DNA of 64,000 bases from assembly GCA_000720805.1 (NCBI GenBank), contig JODI01000010.1:62001-126000 (forward strand), read 5' to 3'. The notes under the pieces are model-generated. The model saw only the letters and a list, made by a program, of their open reading frames with translations. It had not been told where the DNA came from and ran no database searches. Of this stretch, positions 1 through 9,611 are shown one piece after another. Numbering within the stretch: position 1 is the stretch's first letter; each line of letters starts with the position of its first letter. Position numbers and translations under genes: made by a program. Origin of the DNA: Streptomyces violaceoruber (GTDB lineage: Bacteria > Actinomycetota > Actinomycetes > Streptomycetales > Streptomycetaceae).

Positions 1-140
1 CTACGACGGACATGGGGCACAGCCTCACATACGAGGGAGGGTCCCCCGGGATGTACCACCCGGAGGACCCTCAACAGCTCTGGCAGGAGCGGTTTCAGTA
101 CGCGGCGCTCTATTTCGTCAGTGCGCCGTGGCCCTTCTCG

Positions 141-1223
141 TCAGCGCTCGACCTCGCCGCTGATGAACTTCTCGACGTTCTCGCGGGCCTGGTCGTCGAA
201 GTACTGGACCGGAGGGGACTTCATGAAGTACGAGGAAGCCGACAGGATCGGGCCGCCGATGCCTCGGTCCTTGGCGATCTTCGCGGCGCGCAGGGCGTCG
301 ATGATGACGCCGGCGGAGTTCGGGGAGTCCCAGACCTCGAGCTTGTACTCCAGGTTCAGCGGGACGTCGCCGAAGGCACGGCCCTCGAGGCGGACGTAGG
401 CCCACTTGCGGTCGTCGAGCCAGGCGACGTAGTCGGACGGGCCGATGTGGACGTTCTTCGCGCCCATGTCCCGGTCGGGGATCTGGGAGGTGACGGCCTG
501 CGTCTTGGAGATCTTCTTGGACTCCAGGCGCTCGCGCTCGAGCATGTTCTTGAAGTCCATGTTGCCGCCGACGTTCAGCTGCATCGTGCGGTCCAGGACG
601 ACGCCGCGGTCCTCGAAGAGCTTCGCCATGACGCGGTGCGTGATGGTGGCGCCCACCTGGGACTTGATGTCGTCACCGACGATCGGGACGCCGGCCTCGG
701 TGAACTTGTCCGCCCACTCCTTGGTGCCGGCGATGAAGACCGGGAGAGCGTTGACGAAGGCGACCTTGGCGTCGATCGCGCACTGGGCGTAGAACTTCGC
801 CGCGTCCTCGGAGCCGACGGGCAGGTAGCAGACCAGGACGTCGACCTGCTTGTCCTTGAGGACCTGGACGACGTCGACCGGGGCCTCGGCGGACTCCTCG
901 ATCGTCTCGCGGTAGTACTTGCCGAGGCCGTCGAGGGTGTGACCGCGCTGGACGGTGACACCAGTGCTGGGCACGTCGCAGATCTTGATGGTGTTGTTCT
1001 CGGACGCGCCGATGGCGTCCGCGAGATCGAGGCCGACCTTCTTGGCGTCCACGTCGAACGCGGCGACGAACTCGACGTCACGCACGTGGTACTCGCCGAA
1101 CTGGACGTGCATCAGGCCGGGGACCTTGGCCGCCGGATCGGCGTCCTTGTAGTACTCGACTCCCTGAACCAGCGACGCGGCGCAGTTGCCCACGCCGACG
1201 ACGGCTACGCGAACCGAACCCAT
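141..1223 (-). CDS. ino1: myo-inositol-1-phosphate synthase (inositol-3-phosphate synthase)
   Basis: Converts glucose 6-phosphate to 1L-myo-inositol 1-phosphate (NAD-dependent, cytoplasmic), feeding phosphatidylinositol and mycothiol in actinomycetes. The 360-aa protein starts [10 protein letters not shown], with the Rossmann NAD loop GVGNCAAS at residues 10-17, then the family motifs [12 protein letters not shown] and LNVGGNMDF; length is normal for the short actinobacterial form. The ATG at 1223 is preferred over the upstream extension (to 1271) because the conserved N-terminus begins there. It lies 44 bp after the PadR gene on the same strand, so both are probably one transcript controlled from the palindrome at 2002-2022. 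Confidence 0.95.
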   Translation of the reverse strand: MGSVRVAVVGVGNCAASLVQGVEYYKDADPAAKVPGLMHVQFGEYHVRDVEFVAAFDVDAKKVGLDLADAIGASENNTIKICDVPSTGVTVQRGHTLDGLGKYYRETIEESAEAPVDVVQVLKDKQVDVLVCYLPVGSEDAAKFYAQCAIDAKVAFVNALPVFIAGTKEWADKFTEAGVPIVGDDIKSQVGATITHRVMAKLFEDRGVVLDRTMQLNVGGNMDFKNMLERERLESKKISKTQAVTSQIPDRDMGAKNVHIGPSDYVAWLDDRKWAYVRLEGRAFGDVPLNLEYKLEVWDSPNSAGVIIDALRAAKIAKDRGIGGPILSASSYFMKSPPVQYFDDQARENVEKFISGEVER

Positions 1224-1267
1224 TCCGGTTGCTCCCTGTGTGTACGAGTGAGGCCCTGAGGGGGCGC

Positions 1268-1951
1268 TCACATGGCGGTGTCGTCGGGCGAATCCGGCCG
1301 TGGGGTGTCCCTCGGCCGGGGCAGATCGCCCGACGTTCCAGTGGTGGTGTCCTGCTGAGCGTTTGCCTCGGAGGCCGGACCCTTCAGGTCCCGCCCGGCC
1401 CGCTCGCTCTCGATGAGCTCGTTCAGCCAGCGCACTTCACGCTCCACGGACTCCATCCCGTGGCGCTGGAGCTCAAGCGTGTAGTCGTCGAGGCGCTCCC
1501 GGGTGCGCGCCAGCGAGGCACGCATCTTCTCCAGGCGTTCCTCGAGACGGCTGCGGCGGCCCTCGAGGACGCGCATCCGCACATCGCGCGAGGTCTGCCC
1601 GAAGAAGGCGAAGCGAGCAGCGAAGTGCTCGTCCTCGTACGCGTCGGGCCCGGTCTGCGAGAGGAGCTCTTCGAAGTGCTCCTTACCTTCCGCAGTCAAC
1701 CGGTAGACGATCTTGGCGCGACGCCCTGCGAGTGGTGCGGCGACGGCCTCCTCGGGGGTGTTCCCCGGTTCCTCGATCAACCAGCCGTTGGCGACCAGCG
1801 TCTTGAGGCAGGGGTACAGGGTTCCGTAGCTGAACGCACGGAACACACCCAGCGATGTGTTGAGTCGTTTGCGCAGCTCATAGCCGTGCATCGGGGACTC
1901 GCGGAGCAGGCCGAGGACGGCGAACTCGAGGATCCCGGAACGCCGGCTCAT
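1268..1951 (-). CDS. PadR-family transcriptional regulator
   Basis: A 227-aa DNA-binding regulator. Residues 1-100 form the PadR winged helix ([20 protein letters not shown], then the YRLTAEG wing); residues 115-190 are a long charged helix typical of the dimerisation domain; the tail is disordered and Pro/Asp-rich. The ATG at 1951 is supported by an AGAGGAGG ribosome site about 8 bases upstream. A 21-bp perfect palindrome lies about 50 bp upstream, so autoregulation plus control of ino1 is the simplest inference. The ligand is unknown. Confidence 0.93.
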   Translation of the reverse strand: MSRRSGILEFAVLGLLRESPMHGYELRKRLNTSLGVFRAFSYGTLYPCLKTLVANGWLIEEPGNTPEEAVAAPLAGRRAKIVYRLTAEGKEHFEELLSQTGPDAYEDEHFAARFAFFGQTSRDVRMRVLEGRRSRLEERLEKMRASLARTRERLDDYTLELQRHGMESVEREVRWLNELIESERAGRDLKGPASEANAQQDTTTGTSGDLPRPRDTPRPDSPDDTAM

Positions 1952-2325
1952 GGTCGCCTCCTCTCTGCCGCGGACGGCCGTGACGGTCTTTATGCCGAGC
2001 TGATGTATCGACTCGATACATCCAGACGATAGAACGGCCTTCCGGGTGGGACAAGTGGAGGGGTGGTGAACGGGATCACACCATTGATTCATGGAAGGCA
2101 AGTTGTCCGATTTAGGGTGAACTCAGGGCCTAGAGGGTCTTTGACGGTGCGTAGTCTGTGCGCCATGCACACCACCGGGAACCGAGTGACGCATGGGGAT
2201 CGTCGTTGTCCTCGGTGCAGTACGGGTGAATGCGGGACCGACCACATCCGTACTTCGGGGGGACCGGAAACCAGCCGCCGTTTCCAGGCGCGCAAGGGTG
2301 CGCCTGCCCGAGGAGTAATCGTTCG
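1952..2325. other. Intergenic region between divergent padR and PBP genes
   Basis: A 374-bp divergent gap. It holds the palindrome at 2002-2022 on the padR side. On the other side, a GAGGAG ribosome site about 12 bases before 2326 serves the penicillin-binding protein. No convincing additional gene or RNA is visible. Confidence 0.7.
2002..2022. promoter_or_regulatory. Palindromic operator, candidate PadR site
   Basis: Perfect inverted repeat with 10-bp arms (GATGTATCGA / TCGATACATC) around a single C. It lies about 50 bp upstream of the padR start. ATGTAT...ATACAT-type palindromes are typical of PadR operators. Binding is inferred. Confidence 0.75.
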
Positions 2326-5034
2326 ATGAGCGAGCACCGTCGCAAACCGCCGCAGCCGCAGGGAGGCGGACGTGCCGCGGCCCGACGCGGCCAGTCCGGC
2401 CCGTCCTCCGGCCGCCGTGCGGCACCGCGAGGCGCCACCGGGTCTCCCTCCGACTCCTATGGGGCGAGTTCCCCCGAGTCGGGTTCCTACCGTCCGGGAG
2501 GCGAGGAGCTTCCGTACGGCGGCCGCGCCGAGGCCCGTCGTGCCGCCCAGAGAAGCAGCGGCGGCCGACGCAGAGCCGCCGAACCCGCCGGGCGTGACCG
2601 GCGAGGTGGCCCCAACAGCCCCACCGGGCGCGGTCGCCCGGCCGCTCCCGGCAAGAAGCGGATCATCGACTATCCGCGTGCCGGCAAGTACGGCGCGGCG
2701 CGCTGGGTGCCGTCGTGGAAGCTGGTGACCGGGCTCTTCATCGGCTTCCTCGGCAGCATGGTGGCCGTCGCGGGCATCGCGTACGCCATGGTGCAGGTTC
2801 CCGACGTCGCGAAGACCGCGAGTGCCCAGAACAACGTCTTCTACTGGGCCGACGGCAGCGAGATGGTCGCCACCGGTGGTGAGACCAACCGCCAGAACGT
2901 CAACCTCTCGCAGATCCCGAAGAACATGCAGTACGCCGTCATCTCACAGGAGAACAAGACCTTCTACACCGACAGCGGCATCGACCCGAAGGGCATCGGC
3001 CGCGCCGTCTTCAACATGGCCAGGGGTGGCGAGACCCAGGGCGGCTCCACCATCACCCAGCAGTACGTGAAGAACGCGATGCTCAACGACCAGTCGCAGA
3101 CGGTCTCCCGGAAGTTCAAGGAGATCTTCGTCTCCGTCAAGGTCGGCGCCACGGTCCCCAAGGACAAGATCATGGAGGGGTACCTCAACTCCGCCTACTA
3201 CGGTCGCAGTGCCTACGGGATCCAGGCGGCCGCGCGCGCGTACTTCAACACGGACGCGGTCAAACTGAACGCTGGGCAGTGCGCCTTCCTGGCGGCGATG
3301 CTGAAGGGCGCCACCTATTACGACCCTGCGGGAGCGCAGTCCATCGACGAGGCAGCCAGTCCTCAGGCCAACCAGAAGCGGGCCTTGAGGCAGATGCAGG
3401 ACACCTTGGGCAAGATGGTCGAGTACGGCCATCTGAGCGCGACGGAGCGCGCCAAGTTCACGACGCTTCCCAAGGTGCAGAACCCGCGTTCCAACAACAA
3501 CCTCAAGGGCCAGGTCGGTTACCTCGTCGACCTTGCCAAGGCCTACCTGGTCAACAACACGAACATCACCGCCGACGACCTGCAGCGGGGCGGCCTGTCG
3601 ATCTACACGACCTTCGACAAGAAGAAGGTCGACGAGCTCGAGAAGGCAGTCCAGAAGGTCAAGAAGACGCACATCAAGCCCAAGGAACGGCCGGACAAGG
3701 ACAAATACGTCCAGTTCGGCGGTGCTTCCGTGGATCCGACGACCGGCGCCATCAAGGCCATCTACGGCGGCGAGGACGCGACGAAGCACTTCACCAACAA
3801 CGCCGACTCGACCGGTGCCCAGGTCGGTTCGACGTTCAAGCCGTTCGTGCTCGCAGCGGCGATGAAATGGGGCGTCCGGGATCCTGAGGGCTCGGAGGTG
3901 CAGCCGCAGGACGAGCGCACCCAGGTCAACCCGCAGAGCCTGTACAGCGGCAAGAACGACCTCAAGATCAAAACCTACGACGGGGAGATCTGGAAGAACG
4001 AGGAAGGCAAGGAGTGGCTCCAGGAGAACGACGGGAAGAAGTCGTACGGCTCTCCGCCGAACTACCGGATCGACCTCCGTGAGGCGATGCGGGAGTCCGT
4101 GAACTCCGCCTTCGTGCAGCTCGGCATGGACGTCGGTCTGGACAAGGTGAAGGAGTCCGCCGAGGAAGCGGGCCTCCTGGAGAGCAGCCTGGCCGGCACC
4201 AGCTACCCGTCCTTCTCCATCGGCATCTCCGACCCCAGCGCGATCCGCATGGCAGGTGCCTACGCCACCTTCGCCGCGAGCGGCAAGCAGCGTGATCCGT
4301 TCTCGGTCCAGAAGGTCACGGGCAAGGACGGCACCGTCTACACGCACACGGTGAAAACCGAGGAGGCCTTCACCGAAAAGGTCGCCGACAACGTCACCGA
4401 CGTGCTCAAGACCGTGGTCGACAAGGGCACGGGCACCAATGCCCAGTTGCCCGGCCGTGAGGTGGCGGGCAAGACCGGTACGACCGACGGCAACAAGTCC
4501 GCCTGGTTCGTCGGGTACACCCCGCAGTTGTCCACGTCGATCAGCATGTTCCGGATGGACGACGACGAGACGAAGAAGAACCGCGAGTTCCTGCCGATGT
4601 ACGGCACGGGTGGCCAGAAGAAGATCCACGGCGCCTCGTTCCCGTCGGAGATCTGGCACGACTACATGGCGGAAGCGCTGCGGGGCACGCCGGCGAAGGA
4701 CTTCCCGACGCCGGAGCCCATCGGCAAGGTCCTCAACGTCCCCCCGACCCCGACTCCGACTCCGACTCCGACGGTCAGCGAGACCGAGGAAGCCAGTCCG
4801 ACCCCGACCCCGTCGCCCAGCGAGACGGTGACCTCTTCCCCGTCGCCGACTCCCAGCGAGTCCTGCCAGTTCGCGTGGCAGTGCCCCGGCCAGGGCCAGG
4901 ACAACGGCGGAACGGACAACGGCGGCACCGACGGAGGCGTGACATCCTCGCCCACGGCAACCGAGACAGACGGGACCGGAACCACCAGAGGGAACGGCAA
5001 CGGAGGCGGCCTCTTCCAAGGAGGAAGCGGCTGA
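2326..5034 (+). CDS. Class A penicillin-binding protein (bifunctional transglycosylase/transpeptidase)
   Basis: Polymerises and cross-links peptidoglycan at the membrane. The 902-aa product has a basic, disordered cytoplasmic N-terminus (1-130), one membrane segment (about 133-155), a GT51 domain (QENKTFYTDSGID about 206-218; GGSTITQQYVKN about 239-250) and a transpeptidase domain with all three motifs: STFK (Ser502), SVN (591-593) and KTG (716-718). The tail after about 800 is a Pro/Thr/Ser-rich low-complexity stretch encoded partly by CCGACT microrepeats, then Gly-rich. ATG 2326 is chosen over an in-frame upstream start at 2230 because GAGGAG precedes it. A strong terminator follows. Confidence 0.96.
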   Translation: MSEHRRKPPQPQGGGRAAARRGQSGPSSGRRAAPRGATGSPSDSYGASSPESGSYRPGGEELPYGGRAEARRAAQRSSGGRRRAAEPAGRDRRGGPNSPTGRGRPAAPGKKRIIDYPRAGKYGAARWVPSWKLVTGLFIGFLGSMVAVAGIAYAMVQVPDVAKTASAQNNVFYWADGSEMVATGGETNRQNVNLSQIPKNMQYAVISQENKTFYTDSGIDPKGIGRAVFNMARGGETQGGSTITQQYVKNAMLNDQSQTVSRKFKEIFVSVKVGATVPKDKIMEGYLNSAYYGRSAYGIQAAARAYFNTDAVKLNAGQCAFLAAMLKGATYYDPAGAQSIDEAASPQANQKRALRQMQDTLGKMVEYGHLSATERAKFTTLPKVQNPRSNNNLKGQVGYLVDLAKAYLVNNTNITADDLQRGGLSIYTTFDKKKVDELEKAVQKVKKTHIKPKERPDKDKYVQFGGASVDPTTGAIKAIYGGEDATKHFTNNADSTGAQVGSTFKPFVLAAAMKWGVRDPEGSEVQPQDERTQVNPQSLYSGKNDLKIKTYDGEIWKNEEGKEWLQENDGKKSYGSPPNYRIDLREAMRESVNSAFVQLGMDVGLDKVKESAEEAGLLESSLAGTSYPSFSIGISDPSAIRMAGAYATFAASGKQRDPFSVQKVTGKDGTVYTHTVKTEEAFTEKVADNVTDVLKTVVDKGTGTNAQLPGREVAGKTGTTDGNKSAWFVGYTPQLSTSISMFRMDDDETKKNREFLPMYGTGGQKKIHGASFPSEIWHDYMAEALRGTPAKDFPTPEPIGKVLNVPPTPTPTPTPTVSETEEASPTPTPSPSETVTSSPSPTPSESCQFAWQCPGQGQDNGGTDNGGTDGGVTSSPTATETDGTGTTRGNGNGGGLFQGGSG

Positions 5035-5050
5035 CCCTCTGAGGTGACGT

Positions 5051-5093
5051 GACGGGGACCCGGTCGTATGAGCGAAGCGACCGGGTCCCCGTC
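5051..5093. terminator. Bidirectional terminator between convergent genes
   Basis: Perfect 16-bp stem (5051-5066 with 5078-5093), 11-base loop, lying between the stop of the PBP gene and the stop of the convergent lipoprotein gene. Confidence 0.85.
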
Positions 5094-5101
5094 CTGTGTG
5101 G

Positions 5102-6046
5102 TCAGTTGTCCAGGATCTTCCCGGCCAGACGGAGCTGAGTTCTGATCTTCTGCCGCACCGCTTCGAGTTGCTTGCCATTCTCGGCGATCAAACGCTGCTG
5201 ATATGTCTTGTCGGAGGCGTACCAGACGCCCACGACGTTGTATTTCTTCTTGCATTCGGCATCGGCGGATGCCACCCGCTTCTCCTTCGCCGTGGCGGTT
5301 TCGCTCTTCTTCCATTCGGGATCGTTGTTGGCCGCCATCGGGTCGGAGTACCGAAAACCCTCCGCCTTCATGCAGGCCGACCACTCCTTGACCACCGCCC
5401 GCACGTCCCCGCTCTTGTACGAGTAGTCCCAGCTGGCCGCATTGATGCCGTTGGAGATCTCCGCGTCTCCCCCGCCCCCGTCCTTCTCCGTGTCGTGCAG
5501 TGCCCTTCTGGATTCACCGATGCAGCCGTCCTTCGGGACGCTGTGATTCTTGTACTCGAAGACCTTTCCGGTGCCTTGGAGTACTTCTGCGGCTTTCTTC
5601 GATGCCGGTTCCGCCGTGTGCGTTTCCTCGGCGGTGGCGGCCATTTCGCTTCCCTCGGGGCGGTACCCCCGCAGTGCCCCTTCGGAGACGCTGCTGATCC
5701 CGTAGCGCAGGGCGGTCATGGACTCGGGCTGGAAGGACGTACTCTGCGACGCCTCCTCGTACGGAAGGCCGTAGCGCTTCATGCAGGCACCGATCACCTG
5801 CTCCTTGGCCGCGACGATCCGCCGGCGCTGGTCGTCACTGAACATGTACGACTCGATGGGCAGCGTCAGGTGCGCCGCCGAGGTGAGTTTCGGTGCCGTG
5901 CCGGCACTCGGCGCCCTGGTGGAGTCCGAGGGCCGGACCTCGGGCGGGTCGGCCGCGCAGGCGCAGCAGGTGATCAGGAGGAGGGCGATCGACGCACTCC
6001 TCTTCGGCGCACGGACACGGCGACGGGGGTTCTCCGGAGCGGGCAT
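5102..6046 (-). CDS. Putative secreted lipoprotein, function unknown
   Basis: A 314-aa protein with a basic N-terminus (PRRRVRAPKRS) and a hydrophobic core SIALLLITCCACA, suggesting lipoprotein export. The lipobox is not canonical (LITC or CCAC), so anchoring is uncertain. The mature part is charged, with a few Cys residues and repeated Lys/Glu helices near the C-terminus. ATG 6046 was chosen over an in-frame GTG at 6067. I do not recognise a family. Together with the next gene it sits between core wall genes and looks like an accessory patch. Its stop faces the PBP gene across a shared terminator. Confidence 0.75.
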   Translation of the reverse strand: MPAPENPRRRVRAPKRSASIALLLITCCACAADPPEVRPSDSTRAPSAGTAPKLTSAAHLTLPIESYMFSDDQRRRIVAAKEQVIGACMKRYGLPYEEASQSTSFQPESMTALRYGISSVSEGALRGYRPEGSEMAATAEETHTAEPASKKAAEVLQGTGKVFEYKNHSVPKDGCIGESRRALHDTEKDGGGGDAEISNGINAASWDYSYKSGDVRAVVKEWSACMKAEGFRYSDPMAANNDPEWKKSETATAKEKRVASADAECKKKYNVVGVWYASDKTYQQRLIAENGKQLEAVRQKIRTQLRLAGKILDN

Positions 6047-6078
6047 GGTCTGTTCCCAGGTGTTCACGGCAGTGGAAA

Positions 6079-6104
6079 GCGGCCCCTGGGAGTCCAGGGG
6101 CCGC
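6079..6104 (-). terminator. Terminator downstream of the I36-type inhibitor gene
   Basis: Perfect 11-bp GC stem GCGGCCCCTGG / CCAGGGGCCGC with a 4-base loop, 37 bp beyond the stop at 6141. Confidence 0.8.
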
Positions 6105-6140
6105 CGAGAGTGCGGTGGGCCGTCAGGCCGCCGCGTGGGA

Positions 6141-6551
6141 CTAGAGGTGCCGCCCCGACGCGTTCTGGTTCTTCAGCTGGCTGTTCAGGTTGGCCCAGCT
6201 GTTGCCGCCGATTGTCTGGTACACGCCAGCGTAGTTGCTGTTGTAGTAGACGCGGTACCCGCCCGCATCGTTGCCGGAGCTGATCGAGGCGGCGTTGTTC
6301 TTGACGTACTGGAGATATCCGTTCTGCCCGCCCGCGCCCGACTGGGTGTAAGAGAACTTCCAGGTGCCGTAGTCGTCGATGTTGTCGCCGTTGTCGTCGG
6401 CCGACGCGCCGTTCAGGCCGGAGTTGTAGTACAGGCAGGCGGCACCTTCGGTGCAGTCATACGGGGAGTCCGCCGTCGCCGTTCCCGCCGAACCGATGGT
6501 GAGAGCGATCGTGCTCAGGAGCGCGGCCGCGGCAAGGTGCTTCGCCTTCAT
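6141..6551 (-). CDS. Secreted peptidase inhibitor family I36-like protein
   Basis: A 136-aa secreted protein. Residues 1-27 are a classical Sec signal (KAKHLAAAALLSTIALTIGSAGTATA). The mature domain starts DSPYDCTEGAACLYYNSGLNG and carries Tyr/Asn/Gly-rich beta-strand sequence, like the crystallin-fold I36 family whose founder is the Streptomyces metalloproteinase inhibitor SMPI. Two Cys could form one disulfide. The target protease is unknown. The gene is monocistronic with its own terminator. Confidence 0.8.
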   Translation of the reverse strand: MKAKHLAAAALLSTIALTIGSAGTATADSPYDCTEGAACLYYNSGLNGASADDNGDNIDDYGTWKFSYTQSGAGGQNGYLQYVKNNAASISSGNDAGGYRVYYNSNYAGVYQTIGGNSWANLNSQLKNQNASGRHL

Positions 6552-6884
6552 GAAATTCCTCAGTCAGTAGTCAATGCGCAGATCCAGCTGATCTTGCTGG
6601 CGGAGGCAGCTTATTCCAATGGTTGTCGGCCTGGCCGAGCGCGGTCTCCTTTGGCTTGGTGTCGACGGCGTGCCCTCTTTTTCCAGAGGTCTTTTTACCC
6701 TCGTATGGCATTTTCTGCGGTATTGGGGGAGAGTCGATTTAGGGGGACATCACGGCCGAACATTCCTTTTGGTGGGACGTGGCGGGGGTGGCCGAGAAGA
6801 ACCGCTCGCAGGCGGTGTGCCCCGTCTCACGAATGCGGAGCCGGGACTCCTGGTCGTCCGACCTGATGCGGCAGGATGTGCCCC
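6552..6884. other. Intergenic region, I36-type gene / GT87 gene
   Basis: A 333-bp divergent gap. It is visibly richer in T tracts than the surrounding DNA (around 6680-6770). A GCAGGA ribosome site lies before 6885. No gene, repeat or recognisable operator seen. Confidence 0.6.
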
Positions 6885-8405
6885 ATGCCCAGCGCAGAAT
6901 CGACCCAAGCGAGCATGCACGAGCCGGAGCCGGTGCGGCCGACGAAGGACGACGCGGTCGCCGCGGCCGGCAGTGAACTGATCGGTGGCCCCGTGGGACG
7001 GCGTGCCCTGCTCGGGACGTCCTGGTGGACTCCCGTCCGGGTGATCGCTCTGGTGGCCATCGGCATGTTCGCCCTCGGCCTGGTCCAGAAGGCGCCCTGC
7101 TACAACGGCGCCTGGTTCTTCGGGGCCAGCTCGCAGTACACACACGCGTGCTACTCGGACATCCCGCACCTCTATCAGGGGCGCGGCTTCGCCGACGGGC
7201 TCGTCCCGTACTTCGACAAGCTGCCCGGCGACATGCAGTACCTCGAATACCCGGTACTGACCGGTGTGTTCATGGAGGTCGCCTCGTGGCTCACGCCCGG
7301 CAGCGGCAGCATCCAGGACCAGGAACAGTGGTACTGGATGGTCAACGCCGGGATGCTGATGGTGTGCGCCGCCGTCATCGTCGTATGTGTGACCCGTACG
7401 CACGCCCGGCGCCCCTGGGACGGGCTGCTGGTGGCTCTGGCTCCCGCCTTCGCGCTGACCGCCACCATCAACTGGGACCTCCTGGCGGTCGCTCTGACGG
7501 CCGCGGCGATGCTGATGTGGTCCCGGAGCCGCTCCCTCGCCTTCGGCGTCCTGTTGGGGCTTGCCACGGCCGCCAAGCTCTATCCCGTCTTCCTGCTGGG
7601 CCCGCTCTTCGTGCTGTGCTGGCGCGCGGGCAAATGGCGGGACTTCGGGAAGGCGCTGGGGGGCACGGCCGTCGCCTGGCTGGTCGTGAACCTGCCGGTG
7701 ATGCTGTTCGCCTTCGACGGCTGGTCGAAGTTCTACACGTTCAGCCAGGAGCGGGGCGTGGACTTCGGGTCCTTCTGGCTGATCCTGGCCCAGAACACGA
7801 ACAACCCGCTCAGTACCGACACCGTCAACACGCTCGCCACACTGCTGGTCCTTCTGTGCTGCGCGGGCATCGCGGCACTGACCCTGACCGCGCTGCGCCG
7901 GCCGCGCTTCGCCCAGCTCGCCTTCCTGATCGTGGCGGCGTTCATCCTCACCAACAAGGTCTATTCGCCGCAGTACGTCCTGTGGCTGGTGCCGCTGGCC
8001 GTGCTGGCCCGGCCGAAGTGGCGGGACTTCCTGATCTGGCAGGCCTGCGAGGTGGCGTACTTCCTGGGGATCTGGATGTACCTCGCCTACACGACCAGCG
8101 GAGATGCCCACAAGGGTCTGCCGGCGGACGGCTATCACTGGGCCATCGCCCTGCATCTGCTGGGCACGCTGTACCTGTGTGGGGTGATCGTGCGCGACAT
8201 CCTCATGCCCGAGCGGGACGTGGTCCGCCGGGCCGGCGACGACGACCCCTCGGGCGGTGTGCTCGACGGTGCGGAGGACGTCTTCGTGTTCGGTCCCGCC
8301 GCACATCCGCCGCAGCACGCGGCCCACTTCGAGGGGCCTCAGGTGGAATGGGGCAGCCGGGGACCGAGCTCGCACGCGGGGCCGCCCACAGGTGGTTCGC
8401 TCTGA
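6885..8405 (+). CDS. GT87-type polyprenyl-phosphate-dependent membrane glycosyltransferase
   Basis: A 506-aa multi-pass membrane protein (about ten hydrophobic segments) resembling the DUF2029/GT87 family, which moves mannose or arabinose from polyprenyl-phosphate donors outside the membrane. Features: a first membrane helix after residue 45, an extracytoplasmic loop (YNGAWFFGASSQYTHACYSDIPHLY), the LEYPVLTG segment, and MLWSRSRSLAFGVLLGLATAAKLYP. ATG 6885 is preferred to 6876 because GCAGGA (6871-6876) is correctly spaced from it. Donor and acceptor are not deducible. It is followed by a strong shared terminator. Confidence 0.82.
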   Translation: MPSAESTQASMHEPEPVRPTKDDAVAAAGSELIGGPVGRRALLGTSWWTPVRVIALVAIGMFALGLVQKAPCYNGAWFFGASSQYTHACYSDIPHLYQGRGFADGLVPYFDKLPGDMQYLEYPVLTGVFMEVASWLTPGSGSIQDQEQWYWMVNAGMLMVCAAVIVVCVTRTHARRPWDGLLVALAPAFALTATINWDLLAVALTAAAMLMWSRSRSLAFGVLLGLATAAKLYPVFLLGPLFVLCWRAGKWRDFGKALGGTAVAWLVVNLPVMLFAFDGWSKFYTFSQERGVDFGSFWLILAQNTNNPLSTDTVNTLATLLVLLCCAGIAALTLTALRRPRFAQLAFLIVAAFILTNKVYSPQYVLWLVPLAVLARPKWRDFLIWQACEVAYFLGIWMYLAYTTSGDAHKGLPADGYHWAIALHLLGTLYLCGVIVRDILMPERDVVRRAGDDDPSGGVLDGAEDVFVFGPAAHPPQHAAHFEGPQVEWGSRGPSSHAGPPTGGSL

Positions 8406-8452
8406 GCGAACAGGACGTGGTCCGGGACGTGTCCCGGTCACTGTGACCCAAG

Positions 8453-8490
8453 CGAAAGGCCGTACACGGGGTTCCGTGTACGGCCTTTCG
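8453..8490. terminator. Bidirectional terminator between GT87 and racemase-like genes
   Basis: Perfect 17-bp stem (8453-8469 with 8474-8490) and a GGTT loop between two convergent stops. Confidence 0.88.
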
Positions 8491-8505
8491 GCTGTCCGAG
8501 GGCGC

Positions 8506-9537
8506 TCAGCGGTCGACGATCCGGTCGAACTGCGTGGTGGTGTGCCGCAGATGGGCCACCAGTTCCTCGCCCACCTTCGGCTCCGGGGCGTCCGAGGGCA
8601 CGAACAGGATCGAGACCTGCATGTGGGGCGGCTCGGCGAACCAGCGCTGCTTGCCGCCCCAGACGAACGGAGAAAGGTTCCGGTTGACCGTGGCGAGGCC
8701 GGCGCGGGCGACGCCCTTGGCGCGCGGCATGACGCCGTGCAGAGCCTTGGGGGCCTCCAGACCCACCCCGTGTGACGTACCGCCCGCCACGACCACCAGG
8801 AAGCCGTCGGATGCCGCCTTCTGCTGCCGGTAGCCGAAGCGGTCGCCCTTGGCCACGCGCGTGACGTCCAGGACGGCGCCGCGGTACTCCGTGGCCTCGT
8901 GGTCACCGAGCCACAGTCGCGTGCCGATACGGGCCCGGAAGCGGGTCTGCGGGAACTGCTGCTGCAGCCGGGCGAGATCCTCGGCCTTCAGGTGGCTGAC
9001 GAACATCGTGTGCAGGGGCAGCCGGGCCGCGCGCAGCCGGTCCATCCAGCCGATGACCTCCTCGACGGCGTCCGAGCCGTCGGTACGGTCCAGCGGCAGG
9101 TGGATCGCGAATCCCTCCAGACGCACGTTCTCTATGGCGGCGTGCAGTTGTGGCAGTTCCTGTTCGCTGATGCCGTGCCGCTTCATCGAGGACATCACCT
9201 CGATGACCACGCGAGCGCCGACGAGGCCGTAGACCCCGTCGATCGAGGACACCGAGCGGATGACCCGGTCGGGCAGCGGCACGGGCTCCTCGCCGCGCCG
9301 GTACGGCGTCAACACCAGCAGGTCACCGCCGAACCAGTCCCTGATCCGCGCGGCCTCGTACGTCGTGCCCACGGCGAGGACGTCCGAGCCCAGACGCGTG
9401 GCCTCCTCCGCCAGCCGCTCGTGTCCGAAGCCGTAGCCGTTGCCCTTGCAGACCGGGACCAGCCCGGGGAACTGCTCCTGCACGTGCTTGTGGTGCGCCC
9501 GCCAGCGCGCGGTGTCGACGTAGAGCGTGAGCGCCAT
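8506..9537 (-). CDS. Alanine-racemase-fold PLP protein partnered with FemX
   Basis: A 343-aa protein similar to the N-terminal TIM barrel of alanine racemase. The PLP lysine region reads VCKGNGYGFG (Lys31, Tyr35; compare the usual VKANAYGHG). The C-terminal part contains ARIGTRLWLG and a beta-domain-like segment. The usual GYADG, which supplies the second catalytic base Tyr, is replaced by VVAGGTSHGVG, so racemase activity is doubtful. It starts 74 bp after the femX stop on the same strand, implying a shared role in supplying or processing an amino acid for lipid II. GT87, on the other side, is convergent. Confidence 0.8.
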   Translation of the reverse strand: MALTLYVDTARWRAHHKHVQEQFPGLVPVCKGNGYGFGHERLAEEATRLGSDVLAVGTTYEAARIRDWFGGDLLVLTPYRRGEEPVPLPDRVIRSVSSIDGVYGLVGARVVIEVMSSMKRHGISEQELPQLHAAIENVRLEGFAIHLPLDRTDGSDAVEEVIGWMDRLRAARLPLHTMFVSHLKAEDLARLQQQFPQTRFRARIGTRLWLGDHEATEYRGAVLDVTRVAKGDRFGYRQQKAASDGFLVVVAGGTSHGVGLEAPKALHGVMPRAKGVARAGLATVNRNLSPFVWGGKQRWFAEPPHMQVSILFVPSDAPEPKVGEELVAHLRHTTTQFDRIVDR

Positions 9538-9611
9538 GGCCGGACCTGGAACCTTTCTGGTCGCTGCGGTGTATCAGAGGTATGGGAGCTATTGAAGCGA
9601 AGAACGTCCTG

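Noticed and set aside
12..1259. Long plus-strand frame opposite ino1
   Set aside because: Antisense frame of a well-recognised gene; Val/Leu/Asp-rich sequence without known domains, typical of high-GC shadow frames.
2944..5178. 744-codon minus-strand frame opposite the PBP gene
   Set aside because: High-GC antisense shadow; the PBP on the other strand has all catalytic motifs.
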